Of a DNA stretch of 33,223 nucleotides, positions 15,832 to 21,764 are shown one piece after another. Under the pieces are notes generated by a model. It did not search any database. It worked only from the letters and a program-made list of their open reading frames with translations, and was not told the DNA's origin. A program made the position numbers and the translations under genes. The DNA lies in contig MGSS01000013.1 in NCBI GenBank assembly GCA_001798595.1, forward strand, positions 12,449 to 45,671. The letters run 5' to 3'. The first letter of the stretch is position 1; every line of letters begins with the position of its first letter. This DNA is from Deltaproteobacteria bacterium RIFCSPLOWO2_12_FULL_60_19. Lineage in GTDB: Bacteria; Desulfobacterota; Binatia; UBA9968.

Positions 15832-15855
15832 ATTCTCCGCTTATATACGGTGAAT
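15832..15855 (+). repeat. direct repeat flanking a hairpin element, left copy
   Basis: ATTCTCCGC, six bases, ACGGTGAAT. The right copy is at 16010-16034 with a seven-base middle. The right copy contains the Fic ribosome binding site and start codon. Confidence 0.6.
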
Positions 15856-15871
15856 ACGGTTGATCCAATGT

Positions 15872-15976
15872 AAACCCCGCCTCTTGAGGCGGGCACAAAA
15901 CCGATGGGGTTTCCAAAGGGGAGAAGCGGCAGCTCTTCCCTTTGGTCGAACACGGGGAGTCAAACCCCGTGTTCGA
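15872..15976 (+). other. three-hairpin element upstream of the Fic gene
   Basis: There are three stems in a row. CCCGCCTC (15876-15883) pairs with GAGGCGGG (15886-15893). CCAAAGGG (15913-15920) pairs with CCCTTTGG (15938-15945). The 12-base TCGAACACGGGG (15946-15957) pairs perfectly with 15965-15976 around AGTCAAA. In addition AAACCCC at 15872-15878 could pair with GGGGTTT at 15906-15912, and AAACCCC recurs at 15962-15968, so alternative folds exist. It could be a small RNA, an attenuator or a mobile palindromic element. Confidence 0.55.
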
Positions 15977-15982
15977 TATAAG

Positions 15983-16012
15983 TTGATAGATACGGCGATT
16001 ACATGCTATATT
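15983..16012 (+). promoter_or_regulatory. promoter of the Fic gene
   Basis: TTGATA (15983-15988), an 18-base spacer and TATATT (16007-16012), just after the three-hairpin element. The leader is short and holds GAGGT. Confidence 0.6.
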
Positions 16013-16032
16013 CTCCGCATGAGGTACGGTGA

Positions 16033-17187
16033 ATGAGTCGCTATATCCATGAATTACCGGACTGGCCGGATTTCGAGTGGGATCAGGAAAAGCTGGCCGG
16101 CCCACTGGCGGCGTTGCGACACCGTCAGGGGCGCCTGATCGGCCGGATGGAGACTTTGGGCTTCTCCTTACGGGGGGAAGCGACGCTACGGACCCTGACC
16201 GAGGACGTTCTCAAATCTTCCGAAATCGAAGGCGAGATTCTCGATCGCGAACAGGTGCGTTCTTCGATCGCGCGACGGCTGGGGATGGATATAGGCGCGC
16301 TGGCGCCTGCCGATCGCAACGTCGAGGGTGTGGTCGAGATGATGCTGGACGCCACGCAGCGCTATAGTGAGCCGCTGACCCCCGAGAGACTGTTCGGCTG
16401 GCAGGCTGCCCTTTTTCCGACAGGCTACAGCGGCATGAGGAAGATCGCTGTTGGCCGGTGGCGCGATGACGCGAAGGGCCCGATGCAAGTCGTCTCCGGC
16501 GCTCTCGGACGGGAACGCGTGCATTTTGAAGCGCCGGCGGCAAAGCGTCTTAAGAAAGAAATGACGGCGTTCCTCAAATGGTTCAATGGCAGAGATGGCA
16601 CGGATCCCGTCCTGCGAGCAGGGCTTGCTCATTTGTGGTTTGTCACCGTTCATCCCTTTGAGGATGGAAACGGCCGCATTGCGCGCGCGATTGCGGATAT
16701 GGCGCTGGCCCGTTCGGAACAGAGCGCGCAGCGTTTTTACAGTGTGTCGGCTCAGGTCCGGATCGAACGAGAGACCTATTACGATATCTTGCAGAAGACA
16801 CAGAGAGGCGGCCTTGATATTACGCCATGGCTCGAATGGTTTCTCGGTTGTCTCGCCGGCGCTTTTGACGGCACGGAAGAGACGCTCGGCAGCGTTATGC
16901 ACAAAGCCCGCTTTTGGGAAGAGCATGCGGATGCATCGGTCAACGACCGTCAGCGGCTGATGCTTAACAAGTTGATGGATGGGTTCGAGGGCAAGCTGAC
17001 CTCGTCCAAATGGGCGACGATTGCCAAATGCTCGCAGGATACGGCTTTACGTGACATTCTTCACCTCGTTGATCGTGGCATTCTTGCCAAGGACCCTGCC
17101 GGCGGGCGCAGCACGAGTTATTCTTTGGCGCAGGCGATCAGGTCGAGCTTAAAGGCGAAAATGAAGCCACTCTCACCGGCGAGCTGA
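16033..17187 (+). CDS. Fic family protein (N-terminal DUF4172), C-terminus altered
   Basis: A 384-residue Fic enzyme, which normally transfers AMP from ATP to a target protein. The catalytic motif is complete: HPFEDGNGRIAR at 207-218. The inhibitory helix motif [S/T]xxxE[G/N] is present before the domain as SSEIEG (62-67), which makes it a self-inhibited class II Fic. The N-terminal DUF4172 part (PDWPDFEWDQEKL) and a C-terminal winged-helix part (ending GGRSTSYSLA) fit the usual full-length proteins. The last 17 residues are read from an out-of-frame piece of a yceI gene joined at about 17133, so the native stop has been lost. The catalytic part is untouched. The start is supported by GAGGT seven bases before ATG 16033. 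Class II Fic proteins usually act without a separate antitoxin. Confidence 0.93.
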   Translation: MSRYIHELPDWPDFEWDQEKLAGPLAALRHRQGRLIGRMETLGFSLRGEATLRTLTEDVLKSSEIEGEILDREQVRSSIARRLGMDIGALAPADRNVEGVVEMMLDATQRYSEPLTPERLFGWQAALFPTGYSGMRKIAVGRWRDDAKGPMQVVSGALGRERVHFEAPAAKRLKKEMTAFLKWFNGRDGTDPVLRAGLAHLWFVTVHPFEDGNGRIARAIADMALARSEQSAQRFYSVSAQVRIERETYYDILQKTQRGGLDITPWLEWFLGCLAGAFDGTEETLGSVMHKARFWEEHADASVNDRQRLMLNKLMDGFEGKLTSSKWATIAKCSQDTALRDILHLVDRGILAKDPAGGRSTSYSLAQAIRSSLKAKMKPLSPAS

Positions 17188-17252
17188 CGATTCGAGGAGT
17201 CGCTTGCAAAGCGGCACTCGACGTTCGATACCTGGGCCAGCGGCAAACCCCT
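17133..17252 (+). pseudogene. yceI fragment (copy 3)
   Basis: About 120 bases matching the middle of yceI copies 1 and 2, from GGCGATCAGG (codons for GDQVELKGENEATL) to LDVRYLGQ. It is read in another frame by the end of the Fic gene. Both ends of yceI are missing. The join GGCGCA|GGCGATCAGG suggests recombination at a short shared GGCG-type word. Confidence 0.9.
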
Positions 17253-17300
17253 TAGCCGCATGAATGAGCGGCAGAAAAGACGCTATCAGAGGTATCAAAG

Positions 17301-17618
17301 ATGAAGAACAAGAAAGGAGCTATTCCTCCATTGCGCAAAGGGGCCGGGGACCAGGCAATTATTCGCTGGACCAAGACCCACGATGTCTTTGACCGGCTGG
17401 ATGCAGGAGTTTCGGAGTTGGTGGAGACCCACAGCGACCTGGACCGGATACTCGAAGAAGCGGTGTTTCAAGACAACACGGCGCGGCTCAAGTTGCGCAT
17501 CCCTCCGGCGATGAAGGCGGTCTTGAGCCGACTCGCGCGACAACGCACGACCGATGCGACGACCCTTGCCCGCATGTGGCTTGCGGAGAGACTCAAGCGG
17601 GAGCTGAAAGCCGGCTAA
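17301..17618 (+). CDS. CopG/BrnA-like ribbon-helix-helix antitoxin (orphan)
   Basis: A 105-residue protein. The C-terminal part ARLKLRIPPAMKAVLSRLARQRTTDATTLARMWLAERL has strand-helix-helix spacing as in CopG or BrnA-type antitoxins (HTH-like RHH). The N-terminal part (IRWTKTHDVFDRLDAGVSELVE) is of unknown fold. No toxin gene is adjacent on either side: Fic ends 113 bases upstream and a 5S-like remnant follows 14 bases downstream. It could be a solitary repressor, or have lost its partner when the yceI piece arrived. GAGG lies upstream of the ATG. Confidence 0.75.
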   Translation: MKNKKGAIPPLRKGAGDQAIIRWTKTHDVFDRLDAGVSELVETHSDLDRILEEAVFQDNTARLKLRIPPAMKAVLSRLARQRTTDATTLARMWLAERLKRELKAG

Positions 17619-17631
17619 CGCCAGGGACAAC

Positions 17632-17693
17632 AGGCCGGCCTAGCGGATTAAATTCAAGAGGCCCGATCTCGAAAGACTTAGGGCTTCGTTGGT
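17632..17693 (+). repeat. degenerate 5S 3' end with rrn-like terminator
   Basis: GCCGGCCTAGCGGATTAAAT followed by AAGAGGCCCGATCTCGAAAG, then ACTTAGGGCTT. The tip CTCGAAAGA with GGCCC/GGGCTT arms is the pattern of rrn terminators, partly decayed here. The 5S part is reduced to the last dozen bases. Confidence 0.5.
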
Positions 17694-17706
17694 GCTTATG
17701 GTTGCC

Positions 17707-17747
17707 TTGAGGGACGCGGGTTGCTGGTGTACACTGAAAGTGTTCAC
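17707..17747 (+). promoter_or_regulatory. promoter with overlapping operator of the Phd-VapC operon
   Basis: The -35 box TTGAGG is at 17707-17712 and the -10 box TACACT at 17730-17735, with a 17-base gap. A 21-base near-palindrome, GTGTACACT-GAA-AGTGTTCAC (17727-17747), covers the -10 region; its arms match at 8 of 9 positions. It is the expected site for autorepression by the antitoxin. Confidence 0.75.
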
Positions 17748-17764
17748 CTAAAGGAGCAGCGGAA

Positions 17765-18061
17765 ATGGCCAAAGAAAAAGTCGTCTCTTTTGTCACGGCG
17801 CGGAAAGAGTTGAGCCGGATTTTAGACCGGGTCAGCCATGGGGGCGAGCCTGTTGTGATTGCCAAGAGGCACAAGCCGCTGGCGGTCGTCGTCGGGCTGG
17901 ACCGGTATCGTCAGGTATCCGGCGCACACAAACACCTCGCAAAAGTCAGGGGCAAGCGGATTCTGAAGATTCGTGGAATGGCAAAGTCTGGCGCCGATCT
18001 TGACGAGGCTATCGGCGCTCTGCGCCGGTCGAGGATAGAAGCTCTTACTCGTTCTTTCTGA
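17765..18061 (+). CDS. Phd/YefM family antitoxin
   Basis: A 98-residue protein with the N-terminal Phd fold (VVSFVTARKELSRILDRVSHGGEPVVIAKRHKPLAVVVGLDRY) that binds DNA as a dimer, and a basic C-terminal tail that would block the PIN toxin. AAGGAG is eight bases before ATG 17765. The toxin gene begins one base after its stop. It should repress its own operon through the 21-base palindrome upstream. Confidence 0.9.
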   Translation: MAKEKVVSFVTARKELSRILDRVSHGGEPVVIAKRHKPLAVVVGLDRYRQVSGAHKHLAKVRGKRILKIRGMAKSGADLDEAIGALRRSRIEALTRSF

Positions 18062-18062
18062 G

Positions 18063-18464
18063 ATGTTGTTTGCAACCGACACGCATGCACTCGTCCACCA
18101 CATCGTAGGGCAGAGTAGAAAACTAGGCCGGAGAGCGAGAACGGTCTTTGACCGGGTGGAGCGCGGCCTCGACACGCTGCTCATTCCATTCACCGTTCTG
18201 GAGGAAGTGATGCTTTTGTCTGAAGTCGGAAAGGTTCATCTACCGATGCCCTTTAGAGATCTTCTTGTCTCCTTCATGCGGGCTGAAAACTTTGAGCTGG
18301 GAGTGAACGACCCTGAGCTCCTTATGGAGGCCGCCGCCTTGACCGGCATCAAAGATCCTTACGACCGGCTGATCGTTGCCCAGGCCAGAGTGGCAGGGTT
18401 GCCGTTGCTGACCGGCGATGAGGCAATCCACGACAGCCGGCTCGTTCGAACGGTGTGGGATTGA
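18063..18464 (+). CDS. PIN-domain toxin (VapC family)
   Basis: A 133-residue putative ribonuclease. Asp6 is in FATDTHALVH, Glu47/Glu48 in VLEEVM, Asp101 in DPYDRLIVAQA and Asp119 in LTGDEAI, so all PIN acids are present. The pairing with a Phd-type antitoxin is common for this subgroup. The start follows the antitoxin stop directly (TGAGATG). A deleted yceI copy begins 86 bases after its stop. Confidence 0.92.
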   Translation: MLFATDTHALVHHIVGQSRKLGRRARTVFDRVERGLDTLLIPFTVLEEVMLLSEVGKVHLPMPFRDLLVSFMRAENFELGVNDPELLMEAAALTGIKDPYDRLIVAQARVAGLPLLTGDEAIHDSRLVRTVWD

Positions 18465-18550
18465 GATGAGCAGTAAAAGAAAACGCGTTTCAAGGGTCGG
18501 CGGGCCGACCGGCGATCCCGAAACGCTGCGCTGGAACAGGAACCACGACA

Positions 18551-18771
18551 ATGGCTAAATGGATCTTCGAGCCGGGGCATACGGCGGCGGAGTTTTGCGC
18601 GCGTCACATGATGGTGACCTACGTCCGCTGGCCGGCTTCGTGGCCACGACGACGATCGACCGGCTCGACTTCGGCGTGAGCTGGAACGCGCCCTTGGAGA
18701 GGGATGGCCTCGTCGTTGGCAACACCGTCGAGATCACCATCGACGCCGAAGCGATCCTGGAAGGTCCTTGA
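18551..18771 (+). pseudogene. yceI copy 4, internally deleted
   Basis: Bases 18551-18628 match the first 26 codons of yceI, and 18629-18771 the last 45 or so. About 110 codons are missing, and the join (GTCCGC|TGGCCGGC) shifts the frame, so the N-terminal frame ends after 42 codons at a TGA while the C-terminal part is read two bases later. Both ends retain very high identity to the intact copies, hence the deletion is recent or the copies are kept alike by gene conversion. Confidence 0.95.
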
Positions 18772-18785
18772 TCTGGGGTCTCCTC

Positions 18786-18850
18786 CCTGAGTTCTCCAGC
18801 GCCGGTTGACCGATCCGGTCGCCCTGTCGACCGTTACGCCTCAGGCGCGA
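18786..18850 (+). repeat. weak 5S rRNA-like remnant
   Basis: GTTCTCCAGCGCCGGTTGAC resembles the CTCCAGCGCCGATGGT part of 5S rRNA, followed by CCGGTCGCC. It is shorter and more decayed than the other copies, and the 3' end is not recognisable. Confidence 0.35.
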
Positions 18851-18903
18851 AATCCTTTCGATTCCCATAGCCAAGAAAACAGATGACAGGCGCGCCCCGG
18901 GGA

Positions 18904-19266
18904 TCACAAGGCCAGAGGGACGCGCTTCGAGTTCCGGATCTGCCGATCGCGCGTGAGCAGGGGTATCTTGTGGACGATGCTCGTAGCGCCGATGATTTGG
19001 TCCGCCGGGTCGCCCTCGAAGTCGAGAGTGCGGATCGTGCGGCAGACTTCCAACGTGAGCGGCCAGGTTTGGATGCGGGCCAGGGTCCGCACCAATTCCG
19101 GGTGCTCCAGGTCGATTTCGATCCGGCCTAACTCCGACAGTTTGCTGATTTCCCAGAGAACGATCGCAGAGATGCTCCAGGCGTCGCCCGACAGCAGGGC
19201 CGCCTCGCGCCTGGTCAAGTCGCCGGTCAACGCGTGGAGCAGGATGTGGGTATCAAGATTCAGCAT
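18904..19266 (-). CDS. PIN-domain toxin (VapC family)
   Basis: A 120-residue PIN protein with Asp5 in LNLDTHILLHAL, Glu39 in VLWEISKL, Asp86 and Asp89 in GDPADQIIGATS and Asp107 in LTRDRQI. The LDTHILLH start and DxxDQxIxAT pattern belong to the subgroup paired with Phd antitoxins. Its start overlaps the end of the antitoxin gene by 14 bases. This module is in minus orientation, unlike the other PIN modules of the island. Confidence 0.92.
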   Translation of the reverse strand: MLNLDTHILLHALTGDLTRREAALLSGDAWSISAIVLWEISKLSELGRIEIDLEHPELVRTLARIQTWPLTLEVCRTIRTLDFEGDPADQIIGATSIVHKIPLLTRDRQIRNSKRVPLAL

Positions 19267-19471
19267 CCCACTTGACCCCGGTCGATAAGATATTCCCCTT
19301 GATTTTGATCTTGCCCTTAAAGCTTCCGATCAGCTTGGCGGTGTCCGTATGGATCGGCATAAGCTTGGCGACCGGTTTGCCGTGCTTCGTGATGACGATG
19401 CCCTCGGGGCCTACCTGATCCAGCAGCGACAAGCACTGCTCCTTGAATTTGGCGGCAGGGACGCTTTTCAT
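19253..19471 (-). CDS. Phd/YefM family antitoxin
   Basis: A short 72-residue antitoxin: VPAAKFKEQCLSLLDQVG, then GIVITKHGKPVAKLMP, which is the Phd core, followed by a Lys-rich tail. It lies upstream of and overlaps the PIN toxin gene. The -10 box of its promoter ends only seven bases before the ATG, so the messenger may be leaderless; no Shine-Dalgarno sequence fits in that space. Confidence 0.9.
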   Translation of the reverse strand: MKSVPAAKFKEQCLSLLDQVGPEGIVITKHGKPVAKLMPIHTDTAKLIGSFKGKIKIKGNILSTGVKWDAES

Positions 19472-19478
19472 GGAAGAA

Positions 19479-19507
19479 ACTATACAGTAAGCCGGAAATC
19501 TTGTCTA
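19479..19507 (-). promoter_or_regulatory. promoter of the minus-strand Phd-VapC module
   Basis: On the minus strand, TAGACA (19502-19507), a 17-base spacer and TATAGT (19479-19484). The expected start of transcription is at or next to the ATG at 19471. Confidence 0.65.
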
Positions 19508-19546
19508 GTCGGAAAAAGTGGACATTTTACCCTCCTTCGCAGAAAG

Positions 19547-19605
19547 CCACGGGTGCCCGGCCTTCGTAGCCGAAGCTACTTCGGCGGAGTAGGCTAAGGC
19601 CGTGG
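19547..19605. repeat. strong imperfect palindrome
   Basis: GGCCTT (19559-19564) pairs with AAGGCC (19596-19601), CCGAAG (19570-19575) with CTTCGG (19579-19584), and CCAC (19547-19550) with GTGG (19602-19605). It lies between the minus-strand Phd promoter and the 5S-like remnant. There is no T-run, so it is not a classical terminator. Confidence 0.6.
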
Positions 19606-19631
19606 GGCTTCACGCGTTCCGCCTCAAGTCT

Positions 19632-19692
19632 GCCGGCGCCGCCGGATTTAAAATTCAAAAGGCCCGGTGCTCGAAAGAGTCCGGGCCTTTGT
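19632..19692 (+). terminator. 5S 3'-end remnant with intact rrn-like terminator
   Basis: GCCGGCGCCGCCGGATTTAA resembles the end of a 5S gene. AAAGGCCCGG (19658-19667) then pairs with CCGGGCCTTT (19681-19690) around a tip with CTCGAAAGAG, the classical rrn terminator form. It is the best preserved terminator of the repeated series. It can stop transcription in either direction between the Phd promoter and the next module. Confidence 0.8.
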
Positions 19693-19755
19693 GCATGGAG
19701 AAAACGCAGTTGTTATGTTAAGCTCTCACACGAAGACTTTCAGGAGGAATTTACC

Positions 19756-19992
19756 ATGACGGCGAGAGTTGAAGAACTGGCCCGGCAGATAGCGTCATTG
19801 GAGGAGTCCGACCTCCAAGCACTTTTGGAGCGTGTTGAAGAGCTGAGTTTCCGCCACGGTATTAACGCTCTGTCGGATCGATACCGAAAACGTCTCAAGG
19901 AACAGGGAAAGCTCAACGAAGGGGCAGAAAAGATTCTGATCCAATTAAAGCAGATCCGTCAGGAGATCGCCTCTCGTGAGTATCCGGGATGA
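19756..19992 (+). CDS. small helical protein, probable antitoxin of the PIN module
   Basis: A 78-residue protein, highly charged and helical throughout (ARQIASLEESDLQALLERVEEL at 8-29, LIQLKQIRQEIASREY at the end). No DNA-binding motif of the RHH, AbrB or Phd type is visible and I do not recognise the family. Its position directly before a PIN gene with a 17-base overlap, and its size, argue for an antitoxin. AGGAGG is eight bases before ATG 19756. Confidence 0.7.
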   Translation: MTARVEELARQIASLEESDLQALLERVEELSFRHGINALSDRYRKRLKEQGKLNEGAEKILIQLKQIRQEIASREYPG

Positions 19993-20416
19993 GTGGATCG
20001 TCCTGGATACCAATATCTGGATATTTGGCCTAAGACGGGTTCCCGAATTCCCCGCGTGTGCTGAACTCTTAGATCACCTGAACCGGCTGCGGGTTGTGCT
20101 TCCACGGCAGATATTGCAAGAGCTACAAGCAAATCTAGTCGAGGATGAATTGAGGGCTCTCTTCCGACTTTTCACTCGCCTTCCGATATCTCCCAAAATT
20201 GACTGGCAAAAAGCCTCTGCAGAGACCGTAGCCAAGTATCAACAAATGGGTTGCAAACTTGGCGACGCAGTCGTGTCGGCGCATTTGGAAGAGTCGGGAG
20301 TCAAGGTGCTCGTTACGGAGAATCGGGATTTCTTGGAAGAACTTACCGGCTTGCCGTTCAGAAGGGTAAACGCCAGCCAAGCGATAGCTGAACTGAGAGC
20401 CGTGGATTCCCGATGA
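19976..20416 (+). CDS. PIN-domain protein, probable toxin
   Basis: A 146-residue PIN protein: Asp11 in VLDTNIWIFGL, Glu49 in QILQELQAN, Asp97 in LGDAVVSAHLE and Asp118 in TENRDFLEEL. It starts with GTG at 19976 inside the antitoxin gene. The TENRDFL end is typical of the PIN subgroup that includes putative tRNA or mRNA nucleases. It is followed after only 12 bases by a long 5S-like remnant. Confidence 0.9.
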   Translation: MSIRDEWIVLDTNIWIFGLRRVPEFPACAELLDHLNRLRVVLPRQILQELQANLVEDELRALFRLFTRLPISPKIDWQKASAETVAKYQQMGCKLGDAVVSAHLEESGVKVLVTENRDFLEELTGLPFRRVNASQAIAELRAVDSR

Positions 20417-20427
20417 TAGATCGTTAT

Positions 20428-20590
20428 TCGGTCGTTAAGCGCTCCAGCGCCGATGGTACTATACGGTCGCCTGATTCGTTCTGCGGATTTATCTGCCATT
20501 TGAGATTTGCGATTTGAGATTCCGAGCCTAGCGAGGATAGGAGTAGGACGCGGCCGGATTTAAATTAAAAAAGCCCCTGAGTCCAGCACC
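20428..20590 (+). repeat. 5S rRNA 3'-half remnant with insertion
   Basis: The most readable 5S stretch in the window. TTCGGTCGTTAAGCGCTCC then AGCGCCGATGGTACTATACGG (20428-20468) corresponds to the part of 5S rRNA from loop B to helix IV. The 3' end follows at 20539-20565 (GGAGTAGGACGCGGCCGGAT), then AAAAAAGCCCC, a decayed terminator arm. The piece between (20473-20535) has TTTGAGATTTGCGATTTGAG words foreign to 5S. The 5' 45 or so bases of a 5S gene are absent. Confidence 0.75.
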
Positions 20591-20658
20591 CGCAAGGCTT
20601 CTGGTTTGTGCTTGACGCCTGCCCTCGATGTCCTTTATTTTACACGCAACTGAGTTTC

Positions 20659-20680
20659 GCCGGCCGAGCCGGGCTTTTCC
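20659..20680 (+). terminator. possible intrinsic terminator
   Basis: CCGGC-CGA-GCCGG (20660-20672) followed by GCTTTTCC. A short stem with a short T-run, 55 bases before the MBL gene. Its strength is uncertain. Confidence 0.4.
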
Positions 20681-20734
20681 TTTGTCTGAGAAAACGGTGA
20701 GCCAAGAGCAGACTCTTATTCAGAGGACACAAAC

Positions 20735-21526
20735 ATGGAAATCTGTTTTCTAGGGACCGGAGCGCCTTATCCGGATCCCCAGCGAGGGAGTTCTGCCATC
20801 CTGGTAGATGTCGGTTCGGCAAAGATCCTGCTCGATTGCGGCCGCGCCTGCATCCAACAGATGGCCCGGATGCGGATCGCACCCGCAGCCATCACGCACT
20901 GCTTTCTAACCCATGCCCACTACGATCACGTGGCGGACTACGCGCCGCTGGTGCTTACCTCCTGGCGCTTCGGCCGTCGCCATACATTGCGTGTTTACGG
21001 CCCGCCGGGAACCCAGGCGATGTCGGAGGCTCTCTTCAACGAGGTTTACAAGATAGATATCGCCGCGAGAAAGGCTTTGCAGAAGGAAGATACCGAGCGA
21101 GGCATTGACGTTCAAGTGATCGAGTTGGGCGACGGAGCCGTGGTGGAAGGCGAGGGCTGGCGCGTTCGCGCGACTCAAGTCGAGCACTGGCCGATTCCGA
21201 TCTCGCTGGGTTTTCTCGTGGAAGGGAACGGCAAGCGCATGTTCTTTACCGGAGACACCTCGCCATGCGACGCCGTGAGAGAGGCCGCCGCGGGCGTGGA
21301 CCTCCTGATTCACGAGGCCATGTATTTCCCGCCCGACTCCGGCCATTACCGGGGCCATAGCCATCCGGTAGATGTCGGGGAGGTGGCGCGCCAGACGGAG
21401 ACGAAGCACCTGGTACTTACCCACCTACAACCAGAGACGACAATGGAGAAGCTCCTCAACGATGCCGCCACCCATTTCACGAGGCGGATGACCATGGCGT
21501 CGGACCAGATGCGTTTGGTTGTGTAA
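20735..21526 (+). CDS. MBL-fold metal-dependent hydrolase (RNase Z-like)
   Basis: A 263-residue metallo-beta-lactamase-fold protein. FLGTGAPYPDPQRGSSAILVD is the typical first strand and loop. The zinc motif is complete as HAHYDHV, with His in QVEHWPIPI, Asp in FTGDTSPCD and a final His in THLQPE. Its size and lack of the flexible RNase Z arm fit the general MBL hydrolase/arylsulfatase-like subgroup rather than a true tRNA 3'-endonuclease. The substrate is unknown. AGAGGA lies upstream of the ATG at 20735. It stands alone between two 5S-like remnants at the right end of the island. Confidence 0.92.
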   Translation: MEICFLGTGAPYPDPQRGSSAILVDVGSAKILLDCGRACIQQMARMRIAPAAITHCFLTHAHYDHVADYAPLVLTSWRFGRRHTLRVYGPPGTQAMSEALFNEVYKIDIAARKALQKEDTERGIDVQVIELGDGAVVEGEGWRVRATQVEHWPIPISLGFLVEGNGKRMFFTGDTSPCDAVREAAAGVDLLIHEAMYFPPDSGHYRGHSHPVDVGEVARQTETKHLVLTHLQPETTMEKLLNDAATHFTRRMTMASDQMRLVV

Positions 21527-21547
21527 CCGAGTAGATCTCTCATAACA

Positions 21548-21660
21548 TCATTTGTTTGTTAAGCCCTCCGGTGCCGATGGATCTATGCGGTCGCAGTTCG
21601 ACTAAACTCACGACAGGCCCCATGGGGGGTAGGCCGCCGCCGGATTTAGAATTCAAGGAC
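21548..21660 (+). repeat. 5S rRNA 3'-half remnant with TTCGAC insertion
   Basis: GTTAAGCCCTCCGGTGCCGAT (21558-21578) and GGTCGC correspond to the middle of 5S rRNA, and GGTAGGCCGCCGCCGGATTT (21628-21647) to its 3' end. The helix IV region holds one TTCGACTAAACTCACGACAG unit (21597-21616), where the remnant at 10689 has two. Its 3' part is within the 158-bp duplication. Confidence 0.75.
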
Positions 21661-21764
21661 TGAATTTACAGGACATCCAACCCCTGACACTCCTTCGTCG
21701 ATACCCACCGATATTCCCTTATCACTTACTAATGTGCTAGCGTTTCCCAAAGCATCGTCGTTGG
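21607..21764 (+). repeat. 158-bp duplicated segment, right copy
   Basis: Second copy of 10796-10953, same orientation, no gaps. At the left copy the segment leads into the primase-helicase gene; here the sequence diverges at 21765 and no such gene follows. Confidence 0.9.

Noticed and set aside
20436-20442. GTTAAGC in cassette gaps as integron attC core sites
   Set aside because: The word fits the GTTRRRY core, but it is followed by clear 5S rRNA sequence. No partner RYYYAAC lies 50-120 bases before it, and no integrase gene is in the window.
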